A DNA stretch of 64,000 bases. Origin: Breviolum minutum Mf 1.05b.01 (lineage: Eukaryota > Sar > Dinophyceae > Suessiales > Symbiodiniaceae). Made by a program: the position numbers and the translations under genes. Numbering within the stretch: the stretch's first letter is position 1; each line of letters begins with the position of its first letter. Below, in pieces: positions 11,953-22,900 of this stretch. Under the pieces are notes generated by a model that had not been told where the DNA came from, did not search any database, and worked only from the letters and a program-made list of their open reading frames with translations. The DNA lies in NCBI GenBank assembly GCA_000507305.1, contig DF239276.1, positions 1 through 64,000 of the forward strand. Reading direction: 5' to 3'.

Positions 11953-12008
11953 GAAAACCCTATTAAAATGGATGATTTGGAGGTACCCCTATTTTTGGAA
12001 ACATCCAC
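11953..12008. mobile_element. Family E element, right half (copy E1)
   Basis: GAAAACCCTATTAAAATGGA to CCCTATTTTTGGAAACATCC matches the right half of E2. The left half is in the gap. Confidence 0.65.
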
Positions 12009-12355
12009 CTTGACATTCATGAATCCAGATTTTTTTGGGGGGATGCGCCTCTTGTCGCCTGCAGCTCGGAGCAACGGTAGGGCTTCTTCAATATTGCCTT
12101 ACCGGCGATGGTACCAAGATGGTCTCAAAGGTACCAAGTGGTGTGGTCGGATGATCAGTTGGAAAGGATTTTTTGGCAAAAAATGGAAGCTCACAAATGA
12201 TCAAACAAATGGCAGGAAGATAGGGCCCATCTGAGCCACGAAAAAAAAAACACAACTTTTACTTTCCATTGAATCCTGTTTGTTTAGTAGGAATCCAAAT
12301 AAAGGTTTACTATACTCCCCACATAAGCGGGGGGTGTCTTCCATCCACGGGGATC

Positions 12356-15300
12356 CCTTTCTTTCAGATTGCTCATCTCGTAGAAAAGCTCCTGCGACTT
12401 CTTCAACCAAGGTGCTTATGGCCTCACCAGCCAAAGCTTTAGCCAATTGAGCTTCCGCAAGACCCAACAGCATACAGCCCTGGCCACGTTTGTCCTGGAA
12501 GGAACACGACTTGGAGGATCATCCCAGTTAGTAAGTGGTTAGTAACCCCCATTTATAAGCCATTTAGCCCATTTGTAAGGGGAAAAAAAACCTTCTTAGG
12601 GGACTTACTAACCATGGTTATTAACCACTTTCAAACTGGGATGATCCTCCAAGTAAGCCATGAACTTCGGCCATGAATGGAAGGGGTCCTTCAACTGGAT
12701 CCTTATTGGGGATTTCCTAACCACCCGTTTCGGGGCCTCGTTGTCACGAAAGCTTCGCAATTCGGCTTGCAGCTTGTCGATGGAGAAATCGGGCGCGTGC
12801 TTCTGCCGTTCGGCACTGCAGAGCAAGCGCACGGCATCCTGGGATGGATTTTTTCCACAGGAGGATATCTCATGGGTGCTTGGGCATTAAAAAAAATTGG
12901 TTTGAAGAAAGGAATGCAAAAAGGAGGAAGGTGGTATAAGTCACACCTGGTCATAATTTGTGATTGGAAATAATAAATGTAAACATATTCAATTATATAT
13001 GTTTATTAATATTATATACACATAAATGTGATAATTTGAACACAACATCTACAATCAAATAGGAAACAGTACATATGAATACACAAACATAAATATATAT
13101 AATATATATGTATCACACAATGAGATATGTAATGTACTATCTGAATGCAGCTGCACCAAAGGACATCAATTTTGGAAAGCAGCTCAAACGATGAGTAAAA
13201 CAAAAATTGGACAAGTGAGGCTTTACATGTTACCAAGTCCCAGCATCTTGTTGTCCAGGCTTGCTCTGAGCTTCTCGAAAGAGCCTTGGATCCAAAATCT
13301 CATACTGGAGTTATTAGCAACGTGTACTAGGGCATGTTTATGTAATGGTTTCAACCCCATCTATTACAGAAATATTGGAAATTAGATATCTTCCCAAGTT
13401 GAAAATTGAAAATTACGATAATACTCTATACATGTAAACAACAACCAAACGATGCATACAGTAATTGAGGGATACTCCGGGATACGAAACGAAAAAGTCA
13501 TGAGCCAATCTTAGCAATGGTCATTGACCACTTCCATGGATCTTATCACAAAGGGAAGCAAAGACAGGAGGCGGTCCTAGTGGATCATAAGAAAAACAAA
13601 GATCCGGTAAACAGATGGCCTCCAGGACATGGAACTTGATCATGAAATATCATGAAGTATGGACATGTATAGAAAAGAAAAATCATTGAACTAAAGCACC
13701 AATGCTGGAAAATCCGGTTGATTTCAGCATTGTAACACATGGTTTTTGCTGCGACATGCTTAACATCTCGACTACATAACCTGCTCCAAAAGAAGTCAAG
13801 GTTGGAAATTTCACATGGATACAACAAAAATCCAACATGATACTTTGGAGAGGCTTAGCGGCTCAGTCCTTTCAACAACATGGCAATTTCAAGCATCCTT
13901 CCGGTGGTTTTTGCGTATCATCTTCTATGAAACCCGCCGCGATTGCTATGAATTTAGGAAAATCAAGTCTCATCAACCTACAGTAGTTTTGTTTTATTAT
14001 AGCATCAAAACTTGGGATCCAAGTTACCCCATGATGCTGGCGGCTTGTCACCACTTTTGGAGTTTCTTACTACTTTTTAAAGGTGTTTTATTCGTTTTTT
14101 ATTCCTTGTGGTTGTTTCCCAAAACCCTAAAATCCATTCCTTTCCCACCGGACTGATGGATTGGGTTTTGGTTGAAAAAAATCGGTCCTTTCCGAAAGGA
14201 ACTTTGTTCAGCTCCACTCACCGGATCGATCGGTTTTTCTCAACAAAATCCCCAAGGAACTCTAAGGCTTGCGTTGCTTTTTGGAGCGCATCTTCTAACT
14301 CTTGATCTAAAAGATGCTCCTGGAGTCGGGTGCTAATGGCTTGGTCAAACAAACGTTAACGGTACCCTCCAGGGTTAATAGCTCGGGGTTCCTTATGATA
14401 GCCAATTGGCTTCCCTTAATAAGGCTGGCTATTTAACCCTTATTTCGGGGGGGGGGTGTATGTTAGGGGGGGGGGGTAGGTTGACCAGCCATAACAGTCA
14501 GCTGACATCACCAGTTAGAAGTAGCGGCCCATAATTCCGCGAAAAAAGGGGTGAAATCACCCCAGTTGCCCATTTATTAAGGCCATTTACAAGGGCCCCA
14601 GAACTTCATTTATAACATGTTATATCTGCGGCAACTAGTGGGGCCTACTTTGCATGAAAAGAGGACAAACATCCCAAAAAAGGAAATGTCATCTTCATCT
14701 TCCAACTGTTTGTTTTTCATCGGCGAGCTGTTAGTTTGAGGGGCTGTATCCTTGAAACCTCGTTGAACAGCGTTGCTGAGGACACTGAGCTGCCAATGTG
14801 TCAATGTTTGATTAAGTTGGATGGCGCAACGTTTGGAGCTGAACCAAGTAATCAACAAATTTTTACTATGTCTACCAACATCTATTAACAAATATACTTT
14901 GACTATACTATACTATAAATCTGGAGCCCAGGAAATTCCCATTATTCAATATCAAATTTAATGCAGCTCAGCTATTTTCCCCACGTTCATGCAAAATGGT
15001 CCCCTAATTAAATGGAGTTATACATCCTATAAACAGTAAATATATGTGTATATATATATATGGGTTTTACTGGGGTTTATATTTAAGAAATAACTTTTAT
15101 ACTTGAGCTATAACTACCTTATCCTACTATACCCTACGGATATTTCACTACTAACTTTGGGGGCCAAACTTTTCGCCCGGCTTCTGAACGCCGTCCAAAC
15201 CCGCCCCGCCTCCGCTAAGGCGTAGACCAGCGTCGCTTCGCGCAACTTGGGATTCACCGCTTTCTCCTGAAACGGCTGGCGGATCCACCGATCCGGAAGC

Positions 15301-15904
15301 ATCCGTGGGTTTGTGATAGGAATTTCCGGCACCCAAATGCTTAGTTTTTAATAGAAGATTTGGATGAAAAATACTGTGCTTAAAAGCTGAGTTCAATCAT
15401 CATGATTTTTTTCTTCGGAAACTTATGAAATCCATTGAAATCTGGAAATGTCTGTTAAAAAAGTACTTAAGTCTGTAGATTTGCATGCTTGGATTCAAGA
15501 AAACTAAATGGGATTGAAATAGATGAGGTCGGATTGGATCACATGAGATCTGATAAGATTATTCCGCAAGCCAATTGTACTCTTTGAAACTACCTAACAG
15601 AAAGTTTACACCTGCCAAATTGCAGGTTCACACAAAATTGCAGACTTCAACCCAATGATTGCTCGCTTACTTACAGCTAGCAACTAGCCAAACACTTAGC
15701 AGCGAACAGTTGGCACAAAATTGATTTGAAGGAGGTTCACTAAGTAACTGACTTCAAACATGCCTTTTTGCTTCTAGCACTACTCACCTGAACATCCTTG
15801 CCAACCCCCCCGGGGCGTTTGCAAATCCTCAGCGAGTCGGCTGTAATAGGAAGCTAAATTGGAGGCTTCAGCCTGCGGGTTGAGAACCCTCAAGTCCGGG
15901 CAGG
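12356..15904 (-). CDS. Minus-strand exon cluster, unidentified protein(s)
   Basis: Exon candidates in transcription order: 15904-15806 (PDLRVLNPQAEASNLASYYS), 15339-15156 (RMLPDRWIRQPFQEKAVNPK, EATLVYALAEAGRVW), 14838-14759 (QTLTHWQLSVLSNAVQR), 14332-14222 (QEHLLDQELEDALQKATQAL, donor GTGAGT), 13304-13234, 12838-12725 (DAVRLLCSAERQKHAPDFSI) and 12479 to about 12356 (LLGLAEAQLAKALAGEAIST). The last two join in phase across an intron of 245 bp. The other junctions do not agree in phase, so exons are missing or borders are off, and more than one gene is possible. Composition is helical and charged; no family was recognised. The 3' end may lie in or beyond the gap. Confidence 0.5.
12509..12655 (+). 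mobile_element. Family D MITE-like element, copy D1
   Basis: Ends ACTTGGAGGATCATCCCAG and CTGGGATGATCCTCCAAGT are perfect inverted repeats, about 147 bp apart. Interior TTAGTAACCCCCATTTATAA and CCATGGTTATTAACCACTT. It makes up most of the 245-bp intron 12480-12724. Confidence 0.85.
12960..13230. other. AT-rich tract with short AT microsatellites
   Basis: AAT/ATATAT-rich with no exon or element. The next exon candidate starts at 13234. Confidence 0.5.
13305..14221. other. Intron-like stretch with weak minus-strand exon candidates
   Basis: Weak minus-strand coding-like pieces occur near 13700-13815 (SNLDFFWSRLCSRDVKHVAA) and 13880-13985 (LDFPKFIAIAAGFIEDDTQK). Neither has convincing borders. 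No element family was recognised. Confidence 0.3.
14370..14492. mobile_element. Family J MITE-like element, copy J1
   Basis: Contains AATAAGGCTGGCTATTTAAC and ends GGGGGTAGGTTGACCAGCCA. It matches J2 at 57496. The left arm is degraded. Confidence 0.6.
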
Positions 15905-15949
15905 CTTGGTAACCGTAGAAAGTGAGTTTGTTGTTTAAAAAAACTTATA

Positions 15950-16061
15950 TATACCCTCCAGGGAATGGATACATATCCCACCAAACGGGAAAGTTGGGAA
16001 AATCATCATCTTCAAAATGCCCATTTTTGGGGAGGATATGTTAGTTCCCTGGAGGGTATAT
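15950..16061. mobile_element. Family I MITE-like element, copy I1
   Basis: TACCCTCCAGGGAA at the left and TTCCCTGGAGGGTA at the right are inverted repeats with TA on both sides. The inner arms CATATCCCACC / GGATATGTTAG are weaker. Confidence 0.8.
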
Positions 16062-16986
16062 ATCTTCAAGCCAAAATAAAAGAGAACCTATCATAACCTC
16101 AGTGTGACTCAGGGAGGCTTGTAGCGAACCATCGATGAGGCATTCCGTAAGATTTACAGGAATGTATGTAGGTGAGATTGATTACATTTCAGATATAAAT
16201 TATGGAAAGGTACGAAAGATTTCCCAGTGCTAATCACCTCACCTCACATCAATTCATACTCTTGATGAAAGAAATCCTGCACCAGTTGATAGGTACTCTG
16301 CATCATTATTTACAAGGTTTCATACATCCCAGGTGGTGCTGGATGTCTTCCATCAACAGCACCATGTAGCATAAAGCAAAATAACGTCCTGCAATGTGGG
16401 AATTCATGCACCAGGATCATTGCATCATGACTTCGAAGCTACAAGCATTTGAATGCATTTGATAGGTTCCAATCTGTTGTATTTTGGAGGTTTAGAAAAT
16501 AAACAACTCATGATCATTCCCCAGGAATGCAGTCAGTTTATCACAGTCTGAGTCTAGTGAGACCATTCCCCTTCTTTATGCAGCCCATCCGTTGAGAGTA
16601 GTGGATTTACAGTACAACTAAAATCATACCTAGAAGTCCAAGTTCTGAAGATAAGGCCATCATAACTCCAAGTTCGAAGGTTTCCGGTTCAGAGTCATAC
16701 CAAATGAAGCAAGAGGCCTTTGTCAATCTGATGACATCAATGGACATCTGTGTTTGTGCATTGATGTACCGCCTCAAACTCTTTTTGTCTATAAATATTG
16801 GTATTTATCGTGAAACTAAATGCACCTCCCAGGACAACTTTTAATTATTTTCACTTTACCATCAGTTTACCATTCTGAAGTCAAATACAGTAAGTAGCTG
16901 GTTCATGGATAATGTACAGTAGTGTAAATATCCCACCTTCCCCGTAGTTAATTGTCTTTCTGATTTTTTCTTCAAAAACCCATAGC
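16062..16986. other. Non-coding stretch with one family C copy
   Basis: Apart from C1 (16261-16372) I see only AT-rich sequence and no supported exon. Confidence 0.4.
16261..16372. mobile_element. Family C MITE-like element, copy C1
   Basis: Reverse-type copy: GATGAAAGAAATCCTGCACC at the left, CATACATCCCAGGTGGTGCT inside and CTTCCATCAACAG at the right. Confidence 0.65.
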
Positions 16987-17082
16987 ATCCATGGGACGAT
17001 TGTACATTTCCCTACTAACTTACCATTAAAAAATCAACCAAAAAACATGTAGGTAAATATACCAAAATCGTCCCCATGGGTC
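16987..17082. mobile_element. Family F MITE-like element, copy F1
   Basis: CCATGGGACGATTGTACATT is mirrored by CCAAAATCGTCCCCATGG around the family core ATGTAGGTAAATATACC. Confidence 0.7.
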
Positions 17083-17200
17083 GATGCACGCTTGTGAAGA
17101 TTCCAAAAAATTGCGGGTGAATTTGTCACCCGGAGGGTTTTTTGGTCCGGTGCCACCTTTTAATGGTAATCATATGGTAGTCACACATACAATGAAAAAA

Positions 17201-17309
17201 TATGGATGTTTCCAAAAGTAGGGGTACCCCAAAATGGATGGTTTATAGTGGAAAACCCTATTAAAATCGATGATTTGGGGGTACCATTATTTTTGGAAAC
17301 ACCCATATG
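17201..17309. mobile_element. Family E MITE-like element, copy E2
   Basis: Ends TATGGATGTTTCCAAAAGTA and TATTTTTGGAAACACCCATA. Interior CCCAAAATGGATGGTTTATA and AAAACCCTATTAAAATCGAT. Confidence 0.8.
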
Positions 17310-17402
17310 GAAAACACCAAATGCAAAAAACCGCCGCTCTGACTTCACTTCCTTTCCAGGCCAGGTTTTTGTTTGCTATGTGTCAATTTTCTAGTCAAAT
17401 CC

Positions 17403-17532
17403 AAGGAAGTTACAACACACCCCTAGAGCACACCCCAGGCCATCAAGCTAGCCAAACTATGAAAGGATTCCCTTTACAGCCTGTTGGGACAGGTTAAGGG
17501 GTGTGTTCCAAAGGTGTGTTGAAACAACCTTA
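17403..17532. mobile_element. Family N element, copy N1
   Basis: AAGTTACAACACACCCC at the left is mirrored by GGGGTGTGTTCC...TTGAAACAACCTT at the right. Interior TATGAAAGGATTCCCTTTAC. Related to 47090 and 61139. Confidence 0.65.
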
Positions 17533-18770
17533 GATCAAATCATGTTCTGGGCAAATAATGTTCAGGGTCTTGCTGACTGGCCCCAACCAAACGATCGCCA
17601 CTTTGACAACATGCAAAAAAATCATCATCAACACATCACAGCAGCTTGAAGTTTTCCCTACATTTTTCGGGTGACATCACCCTTTCCCCTCATGGCATTC
17701 AATGGTAAATCACACACACAGAATTTTTCTGAACCTCCTAAAGATATAATCCATTAAAAACATCCACCAGCAAGAAACCCCAATGATAAAGAGGTCGATT
17801 GGGCTCCAGGTAAATGTACACATTTTTTTGTTTGTCTATTCAGAAATCTGTCTCAAAATTGGGGGACTTGGACCAACATCCAACATCCCTAAATCCATCA
17901 GGCTCAAAAGTACTAAAATCTGAGATTTTGGGATGGGTTGTAGGGTCCCCAAGCCTCCAGAAGGCGTTTGGACTCCTTATTGGGCCGTTTCTGAACCTGG
18001 CATTTTGAAAGAATGGCGCCAGTTCATGGCGCATGGATGTTTATCATATGATCATGTGTTCCTACCGGGGATCCATATCTCATGTGTGAACATATGCAAA
18101 AATTGAAATAATCTATTCAAGTGTATCAAAATGATCATATGCACATAAATCATAAATCATATATCAGTTGAGAATCAATTGCGATATTCACCATATGGAG
18201 ATATATATCGAGGATGTTCGCGCCATCAAAGCATGGGATATTATGATGGCGTTGATGGTGTTACAGCCGCACTTCAGGGCATCTAGTTGATTCCTCTTTC
18301 GTGATCAGAGCATTTGGCTTCAACCTTGTTCCTTTTGAAGCATGTCATGTACACAAAATATGCTTGATTTGATGATTTGATGTCTTCGCGCTTTTTCACT
18401 CACCCGGATTTCCCTTGAAAACATCAATATTTTTTGGAGGGTTCTAAAAATAAAACTACCGTTTCTACTGCCTTTTTGGGATTCGGCTAATTTTCAGGGG
18501 CCTTTCCTTGCCCTTAGTTGCAGGAAGGGTATACAAGCATTTCTGTTTACAGCCATGTATGGCTTAAGACCATCAGTTCTGTCTTTCCTTTTTCGAAATG
18601 GTCCCCCAATCCATGAATTCTGCAGTTAGAATACTAGTTAACAACCCTATACTGATCCAACATGGAAGTACTCACGCACCATATGGACAACATCTTCTCT
18701 TGTTCATAGACGATTCTCCAAGGTGTCGTTAAATGACACCAACCCAAACAAGGCACTAAGATAAGGAATC
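17533..18770. other. Non-coding stretch, no element recognised
   Basis: AT-rich and without supported exons. The minus-strand open frame at 17840-18034 lacks splice-like borders. Confidence 0.4.
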
Positions 18771-18779
18771 CACCCCCAC

Positions 18780-18862
18780 CTCGCTCATCGAGTCGTCCGG
18801 TGGCGGTGAAATTCCCGGCGGAAGGAAGCCACACCCCGGCGGTTTCCCCCACCACTAGGGGT
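18780..18862 (-). CDS. Candidate minus-strand exon
   Basis: A GC-rich island inside AT-rich DNA, read on the minus strand as VGETAGVWLPSAGNFTATGR, with a GT after GAGCGAG and a CCCTAG acceptor. No family recognised. Frame choice is uncertain because other frames are also open. Confidence 0.35.
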
Positions 18863-18937
18863 GGCTTAGCCAAAACGGCAGCTATGAACGGTGTAGAGAA
18901 CTGTTAAATACGTGGTGTTTCTTTTCTCAGGTCGAAT

Positions 18938-19120
18938 CACTCTTGAAGAAATTTTCCCCAATGCAGGAAGTTTTTTTCGTAAATCTCGGGCAAAAAATTG
19001 GGAGTGACCTCCTCTGAGGCTCCAAATGCCCAAAATTTCTGTCATGCAATAACAAGGTCAGAGAAGCCAAGCTTTTAGAAGAGCTGTACGAGTTCGTCAT
19101 TGTTGTTCTTCCAATGTTGA
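18938..19120 (-). CDS. Candidate exon(s) with two in-frame stops
   Basis: One minus-strand frame reads protein-like on both sides of a TAA (19075-19077) and a TGA (19042-19044): LQHWKNNNDELVQLF, then KLGFSDLVIA, then KFWAFGASEEVTPNFLPEIY. The last part after the CAG at about 19041 could be a normal exon with donor GTGATT. The stops may mark a pseudogene, a short intron or chance. Confidence 0.4.
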
Positions 19121-19554
19121 AGCTTGAATGACCAATACTGGGGGAAAAAAACGGCTCTTTGATCATTTCAGGCGTATATAACTTACTAAACATCAAAAAT
19201 ACTCCCCAACCTGAGTTTAAGACACCATTGTCATGTAAATATATCAACTTCTCGCCATTACTGTAGTAGACAATCTTACGCTACTAGAGAACAAACAAAA
19301 AAAATAACTTTTTGAAGATCGTCACCACTCTCATCCCAGGATGTTGCCAAATCGTTGTGGGTCTTACACTAAAAGAACTCACAACAAAACCATGAGGATC
19401 TCATTCCGGGGCATCTCGCGATTTCAATCAGTCAGTGAGGAACATGTATTGAGCATAGTAATTTGAGCAGCATCCAAACCACGTTTGGTTCAAGCGTTGA
19501 AGTGGCTGAACTCCCNAAAAACAATCCTCCAAGTACTTGTAAGTACCCTAAACT

Positions 19555-19609
19555 ATATATATATATAGAGATATATACATATATATATAATATATATATA
19601 TATATATCA
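19555..19609. repeat. AT microsatellite
   Basis: ATATATAT tracts interrupted by GAG and CAT. One isolated N lies at 19516. Confidence 0.8.
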
Positions 19610-19827
19610 AGCAACCCTCTTGGCCAGGCGGCAATATCAAATTGTGATTCTTTCCAAACCTGCCAGTAGCAAAACTAGGCCATGTGATCTTTCAAGGCGA
19701 AATCAACATCCATCATATTACCCCTCAAAACCTGGCTTTAAAAAAACACAAACATGTTTTTTGCCATGCAAAACATATCCACTTTTTCGCCATGTTTCTT
19801 TTTTTAGGATTCAATTTGTCGCCCGAC

Positions 19828-19984
19828 TCGGATGATCATCCCATTTAGTAAGTAGAGATAGTAGTTAGTAACCCCCATTTATAAGCCATGAAGTTCGGCC
19901 ACTTGGAAGAGGTCCCACAACCCTTCAATCCTCAGGGGACGAAAACTAAACTCACCATGGTTATTCACCACTTATCCGATCACC
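19828..19984. mobile_element. Family D element, copy D2
   Basis: GATCATCCCATTTAGTAAGT at the left, TTAGTAACCCCCATTTATAA, and CCATGGTTATTCACCACTTA at the right. The right end lies about 14 bp from the last resolved WD40 exon (19998). Confidence 0.7.
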
Positions 19985-19997
19985 ATGGGCGGATCGC

Positions 19998-22900
19998 CTC
20001 CACGGGCCAGTTGAACCTTGAACTTGAACTTCAACATGTTGTTGTCCGTCGCCTCAACGGGAGCAGGTTTGCCCTGATTCGAAGGGTGGTTTATCTTGAA
20101 CACTGAAAAAAAACTACCTACTGACAAAATGTAAAAGAACAAGCTACAAATGGCAAGTTCTTTGTAACCTCAAAACTCCGAAACCAAAGTTGAACTTTCA
20201 AAACAAAACCTGAACCCCCACGAGTGGTGCAACTAATCCAATTTTTCTCTGGCAGATGGTGCCTCAACCCTTCAACCCTTCCAGTTGTAACGCTGGTAAC
20301 TGGCCACATCTAGCACTCAGTTGATGCAGAAAAAGTCAATCACAGACTCGTTGGAGGCAGTCTGGTCCTTCCTAGTACTGCCATGGCCAAGGTCAGTGAC
20401 AAAAATATAGATGGCACATGATGGTACAGCTCATGTACCATGCATTAACTATATAGTATTATATAGTTCAAATCCGGGTCCTGTACTAACTAACGGTTTT
20501 TGCAAACCCGTGTGCACTCATGTAGATGGAATCTGCATGGAAAGATCCCTAGGTCCTTATGTTGTAAGTAGGGTTTACTGGGATCAACACACATGACTCC
20601 AAGGACCATAGCTTCCACAAATAGCACGCCCAAGCCCCATCGGTCCACACTGGTCACACGCCACCTCCAGAACGTGAATGGATCCACTTTTGGTGCCGGC
20701 CTTCGGAGGGTAAAAAGGTCAGAGGTGGATGATTCGTTGTTGGTGATCGCGGATCGCAGTTTGCCATGAGGAAGAGCAGGATACAATTTCTGAACCAATC
20801 TTACTACAGGCATCTAGCTAAGCAACCCTTTGAAGGTGTATGAGTTAAGTGATCATATGATCACATGCATTCACATCACCCAAACTTCATGTAACGTAAA
20901 TAACTGACCTTAATCCATAATTTTGACGAAATGACCATGAACTTTTCCAAACAATCATTTTGAATCATGATGTGATGTTTTAAAGGCGTACTACAAAGAC
21001 ACCAAACATCAACGACTCTTAGCCAGTTTATTTGTGAATCAACGTGAAACATAAGTGACCTGGAAATTCTGCTGGTACCCTTTTTTGGGATGGTTAAGTG
21101 AGCCTTTTAAAGCTTAAGTGATCTCCAACTAGGGTACCTGGAAATTCTGCTGGTACCCTTTTTTGGGATGGTTAAGTGAGCCTTTTAAAGCTTAAGTGAT
21201 CTCCAACTAGGGTATACTTAAAGGTCACGAATTGAATCACCTGGGCCATGTTTCAACGAAATCCGCTGGGCAAGCCGCACCAAGAGGAACATCCCTGTGT
21301 CATCGAACTTCAAAGTTCTCACTTCAGTCTCCACCTGGCGACGTTTTCGGATGGGTCATGATGTCATGGGCCACTGCACTCCACTTATTTAAAGGGTTGA
21401 AATAACTCCTAGGGGATGAAATCCTACTCAGTTATGTTGGGTTTATTTCATAAACCATCTGGCGAAATGTTAATGAGGTCGCTATGATTTGACCGGACTT
21501 TTTGTCCATAGATCGGATATTATTTACATATATATAGAAATATTTGATTACCAATATATATATATATATTATTTAGATATGTACACAGAATCTGGCCAAA
21601 TCAGAATACTTCACGAACCTGTAAAATCCTCACATCTTAAGGTGGGCCCATTCCTCATCATAAAATTGTCAGGTTCCCTACTCAAATTCAACATTTCTTC
21701 GCCAACATGTGATTAGGGAACCTAGCTCAACAGTTTCTTCTCACGTGGTGATTTTAGATGCTACTGTAACTCCTTTAATATTCACCCGGGCCCTCAGCAC
21801 TAATGGGATTTCTTTGTTGAGACTTCCTCGACATTATAGGGATTTAAAGGGTCGAGGTAAGGATTTCTCTCCATCGCTCCTCTCCATGATTGCAGCCAAT
21901 TCCGGGGAAATATTTCAGAAAGACAAAACCAGCAAAACCAAATCAAAAAGTATAAAAACAACCAAAACTTTTTCTCAAACTGCTACAGTACTTGGAGGAT
22001 CATTCATCATACATCATTCATCATACATCATCTAACTCCCCCACAACTGACCAGATACATCCCCAGATCATTTCATGGGACCCAAATCTATAAACAAAGA
22101 TATCCTTCTCCATCCAACCCACCCCAAAATCCTAACAAAAATCCATCTCATCTCCCCCTTCACCTTTGGTTGGTTTAACCCCCCGACCTTCAATTTTTGT
22201 AGCACCATGCCATTCTGTACATTCACCAGCCGCAAGACCGCATTAGAGTTCGCCGCTACAAAGACCTGCAGGGATGATTGGACCAACGTGGACCCAAATA
22301 AGCTGGGATGGACCATGAATGAGGAAATAATAACCCATAGGATCCATGGGAGGACCATGAATGAGGAAATAATAAAAAAGAATCCATGGGACAATGGTAC
22401 CTACATGTTTTTGGTGGATCTTTATGGTAAAATGTAGGGAAAGATACCAGTCCCATGGAATCTATGGGGATACCTAGTCTAACATGTTTAACCTTCCGGC
22501 ATCCACCAGTTGAGGGAACGGTAGTTTATCTACCATTATTTACCAGGTTTTATACATTCCAGGTGCTTGTTTGGGATTTCTGAACCATCAACAGTAGTAT
22601 ACAAAATGGAAATGGTATATATAGTAGCAGTACAGAATGAAATTAGTTCTACTAGTCATGATACTCCATTCGAAAGGGGGATTTTCCAGCTGGCCATGGA
22701 AAAGCTTCGCCAGGGAAATATATAGATAGTGCATTGCTTTTCTGAAATTCGTGCGGAAGTGCAGCCTGCAGCGTTGGGGTGACATCCACTTTCACTGCGC
22801 AAGTCATTTACAATTTGGATTCATCCTACATAGGGGGGGTCATTAAGTGAATTAGGATGCATGGCGAGTGAAACTCCAATCCTTACAGAATAAACATCAT

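Noticed and set aside
22075-22437. Plus-strand 120-codon open frame
   Set aside because: It is the antisense of the WD40 exon 22265-22188 plus repeat sequence.
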